Below, piece by piece: positions 5,269 to 7,079 of a stretch of DNA of 7,079 bases (positions within the stretch are counted from its first letter, which is position 1; every line of letters begins with the position of its first letter). The notes beneath the pieces are model-generated. The model searched no databases and was not told where the DNA came from. It saw nothing but the letters and a program-made list of their open reading frames with translations. The position numbers and the translations under genes are program-made. This DNA is from Micavibrio aeruginosavorus (GTDB lineage Bacteria; Pseudomonadota; Alphaproteobacteria; UBA9219): assembly GCA_020720905.1 (NCBI GenBank), contig DYNT01000069.1, forward strand, positions 1 to 7,079, written 5' to 3'.

Positions 5269-6063
5269 ATGGAAGCACAAGCAACAGAAACGGCCTGCAG
5301 CCAAGCGCGGAAATACCTTTTCGATCTCACTTTTAATAGCGAGACGGGACGCAGCGCGCCCGAAGGCGAAAAACCTAAGCCCACTTTCTCGCAAGAACAA
5401 TTGGAAGCCGCCCAAAAAGAAGCCTATGAAAAAGGCATGGCGGATGGGCAAAAGGCGGCCAAGCAAGATCAGCAGAACCATATGAATGCGCTGCTTGCCA
5501 AAATTGATCACAACACCCATCACTTGGTTACAGAAAGCCTTGGGGAATGGCAACGTCAACTGGCGCAACTGCAGGAAATCGCGCTTGTCATCGCCCGTAA
5601 AATCATGCCGTCCTTTATCGCACGTCATGGCCTTGAAGAAATTGAATCCATTGTTGCTAAAATCGTCACGGAAATGAGCCACGAGCCTCGCCTTGTTTTT
5701 CGCGTCAATGAAGCTCAGTTTGACGACGCCAAAACACGCATTAACGCGATTGCGGAAAGCGCGGCCTATGCTGGCAAACTTGTCATCCTTGGCGACCCTG
5801 ACCTTGACCTTTCTGAATGCCGCATCGAATGGGCCGATGGCGGGATAGAGCGCGATCTTAAAACGCTGTGGCAAGACATTGACCGTGTGATGGGGGAAGT
5901 TCAAACGATTGAACCAACACCAACAGAAACACCTTCCATCGCTCCTGAAGCGTCTCAACCAACGCAAACGGCGGTTGCGCCGCCTCTTGCTGGAGAAACA
6001 ACAAACCCCCAAGCCCCCCCCTTACAACAACCATCACAGCCTGACCTTGGAGAACAAAAATGA
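5269..6063 (+). CDS. fliH: Flagellar export ATPase regulator FliH (FlbE)
   Basis: FliH binds the export ATPase FliI and tethers it to FliN in the C-ring. The 264-residue product has a short N-terminal region, the AYEKGMADGQKAA segment (52-64) with the GxxxG spacing typical of FliH helices, a helical middle (about 70-135), and a C-terminal domain ending in GDPDLDLSECRIEWADGGIERDL (in 175-197), a strong signature of alphaproteobacterial FliH. Beyond about residue 212 is a tail of roughly 50 residues rich in Pro, Thr, Gln and Ala, probably disordered. I do not recall such a tail in well-studied FliH proteins. The ribosome site is weak (only A/G-rich bases before the ATG), so translation may depend on coupling with fliG. 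The stop overlaps the fliN start as ATGA. The long minus-strand frame across it is a shadow. Confidence 0.92.
   Translation: MEAQATETACSQARKYLFDLTFNSETGRSAPEGEKPKPTFSQEQLEAAQKEAYEKGMADGQKAAKQDQQNHMNALLAKIDHNTHHLVTESLGEWQRQLAQLQEIALVIARKIMPSFIARHGLEEIESIVAKIVTEMSHEPRLVFRVNEAQFDDAKTRINAIAESAAYAGKLVILGDPDLDLSECRIEWADGGIERDLKTLWQDIDRVMGEVQTIEPTPTETPSIAPEASQPTQTAVAPPLAGETTNPQAPPLQQPSQPDLGEQK
6014..6021. repeat. C8 homopolymer near the 3' end of fliH
   Basis: Eight C, preceded by a C5 run (6006-6010), encode part of the proline-rich tail. A one-base slip would change only the last dozen or so residues of FliH, but would move the fliH stop codon away from the ATGA overlap with fliN. Confidence 0.9.
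6049..6052 (+). promoter_or_regulatory. Ribosome binding site of fliN inside fliH
   Basis: GGAG lies seven bases before the fliN ATG at 6060 and inside the last codons of fliH. Together with the four-base ATGA overlap it indicates coupled translation of FliH and FliN, two proteins that bind each other. Confidence 0.6.
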
Positions 6064-6386
6064 CCGATGAAAGCTTGACCCTCTCGGAATTAGAGCCTTC
6101 CGCCGGTGAGACCCCCAAAGATGGCGCGAGCGCGACCATCAACGATCTGGAAGCCGTTTATGGCATTCCTGTCGAAGTCGCCGCCGTCCTTGGCAAAGCC
6201 ACCATGCCCGTCAGCAGCCTTTTGAAACTGGGACGCGGCGCGGTGATTGAGCTGGATCGCAAAGTCGGCGAAGCCATCGATATCTATGTCAACAATCGCC
6301 TTGTCGCACGCGGCGAGGTTGTTGTTGTCGAAGACCGCCTTGGGATCACCATGACGGAAATCATCAAAGCAGAACGCACATCATAA
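6060..6386 (+). CDS. fliN: Flagellar motor switch protein FliN
   Basis: FliN forms the lower part of the cytoplasmic C-ring and receives the FliH-FliI export complex. The 108-residue protein has an acidic, variable N-terminus (about 1-26) followed by one complete SpoA/SurfaceAntigen-type domain (about 28-104). Recognisable stretches are VYGIPVEVAAVLGKA (33-47), LLKLGRGAVIELDR (54-67), VGEAIDIYVNNRLVARGEVVVV (within 69-90) and LGITMTEII (94-102), all typical of FliN rather than the longer FliM. Length is normal for a short FliN. The start overlaps the fliH stop, and flbD follows after 22 bases. Confidence 0.96.
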   Translation: MTDESLTLSELEPSAGETPKDGASATINDLEAVYGIPVEVAAVLGKATMPVSSLLKLGRGAVIELDRKVGEAIDIYVNNRLVARGEVVVVEDRLGITMTEIIKAERTS

Positions 6387-6408
6387 TGTTCAACAACGGT
6401 AGGATGCC

Positions 6409-7079
6409 ATGAGACTTTTGATTGTAGGCCATTTACAAGGACATATTTCAACCGCCGGACGCCTCGCCAGTCAGCGCGGCGCGAAGGTTTCGCATATCGA
6501 AAGCGTGGACGGCGCGTTAAACGCTCTGCGCAATGGCCAAGGCTCTGACCTTGTCATGTGCGATGTCGAGATGGAGATTGGCCGCCTGATCGAAAGTTTG
6601 CGCTCAGAGCGGATCAATGTCCCCGTTGTCGCTTGCGGCATTGGCACGGATGCTGGCGCTGCCGTGCGCGCCATTCGCGCAGGCGCGAAGGAATACATAC
6701 CACTTCCCCCCGATGCCGAGCTGATTGCCGCCGTCTTGCAGGCTGTGGCTGAGGAAGACGCCACGTTTATCGCGCAAGATCCCGTGATGACGCCCCTTCT
6801 TCAAATGGCTGAGCGCGTAGCGAATAGCGATGCCTCTGTCCTTATTACGGGCGAATCCGGCACGGGCAAAGAGGTTATGGCGCGTTTTGTCCATCGTAAA
6901 AGTCGCCGCGCGGGCGCCAATTTTGTTTCCCTCAACTGCGCCGCCATTCCTGAAAATCTTTTAGAATCCGAACTGTTCGGCCATGAAAAAGGCGCGTTTA
7001 CAGGCGCAGTGGCGCGTCGCATTGGCAAGTTTGAAGAAGCTAACGGCGGCACGCTTCTTCTTGATGAAATCAGCGAAAT
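6409..7079 (+). CDS. flbD: Sigma-54-dependent flagellar regulator FlbD (3' end outside window)
   Basis: The frame opens at ATG 6409 and is cut by the right edge after 223 codons. FlbD is the enhancer-binding protein that activates late sigma-54 flagellar promoters and, in Caulobacter, represses fliF. Residues 1-115 form a receiver-like domain that keeps Asp52 but lacks the acidic pair near residues 8-12 and the Lys expected near Leu99, so classical phosphorylation is doubtful. From about 123 the AAA+ domain begins: Walker A GESGTGKE (148-155), ESELFGHEKGAFTGA (186-200) with the sigma-54-contacting GAFTGA loop, and Walker B TLLLDE (215-220). The C-terminal DNA-binding domain is not in the window. 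The sequence VPVVACG...AGAKEYIPLPPDAELIAAVL matches my memory of Caulobacter FlbD closely. AGGA lies four bases before the start. Confidence 0.95.
   Translation, partial: MRLLIVGHLQGHISTAGRLASQRGAKVSHIESVDGALNALRNGQGSDLVMCDVEMEIGRLIESLRSERINVPVVACGIGTDAGAAVRAIRAGAKEYIPLPPDAELIAAVLQAVAEEDATFIAQDPVMTPLLQMAERVANSDASVLITGESGTGKEVMARFVHRKSRRAGANFVSLNCAAIPENLLESELFGHEKGAFTGAVARRIGKFEEANGGTLLLDEISE

Noticed and set aside
5245..6012. Long minus-strand open frame (255 codons) opposite fliH
   Set aside because: It is Phe/Arg-rich, has no recognisable motif and runs against the operon. The plus strand has clear FliH signatures.

Overview
The window looks like chromosomal DNA from a flagellated alphaproteobacterium of moderate GC content. 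The evidence is the gene order fliF-fliG-fliH(flbE)-fliN-flbD, which I recall as the layout of the Caulobacter fliF operon, plus the presence of FlbD, the sigma-54 flagellar regulator typical of this class. I cannot name a genus. The GC content looks lower than in Caulobacter or Rhodospirillum, so a lower-GC Rhodospirillales-like or uncultured lineage is possible.

Left part (1-2281), mostly minus strand. At 1-389 is the start of a cysteine-rich lipoprotein whose 3' end lies outside the window. It diverges from a tRNA-Thr(UGU) at 503-578 with an encoded CCA end. Facing the tRNA is a ROK-family sugar kinase (596-1492), closest by eye to the Mak/NagK type. Upstream of it, a strong hairpin terminator (1558-1595) closes an AT-richer gene of unknown function (1619-2281).

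Middle (2282-2548), a 267-base divergent regulatory region. It holds a plausible housekeeping promoter for fliF (TTGCCC, 17 bases, TATACT). One perfect palindrome (GGCAAT-A-ATTGCC) covers its -35 box, and a second dyad (GGTTAA-N6-TTAACC) lies at the predicted transcription start. The first resembles the GGCA/TGCC core I recall for FlbD (ftr) sites, and the second resembles CtrA half-sites at a non-standard spacing. Both are candidate control points for flagellar assembly.

Right part (2549-7079), a tightly packed plus-strand operon. FliF forms the MS-ring; FliG, the torque-bearing rotor protein, docks on FliF's C-terminal tail; FliN is part of the C-ring; FliH links the export ATPase to the C-ring. 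FlbD, truncated by the window edge, would switch on later sigma-54 flagellar genes once this early structure is built. In Caulobacter it also represses fliF. If the palindrome is an FlbD site, the operon would shut itself off through its own downstream product.

I see no CRISPR array, insertion sequence or phage module. The less ordinary items are the lipoprotein with two copies of a CX3C-X6-CX3C pattern and a G8 tract, the two operator-like dyads, a C8 tract in the proline-rich tail of FliH just before fliN, and the unrecognised 220-residue protein.
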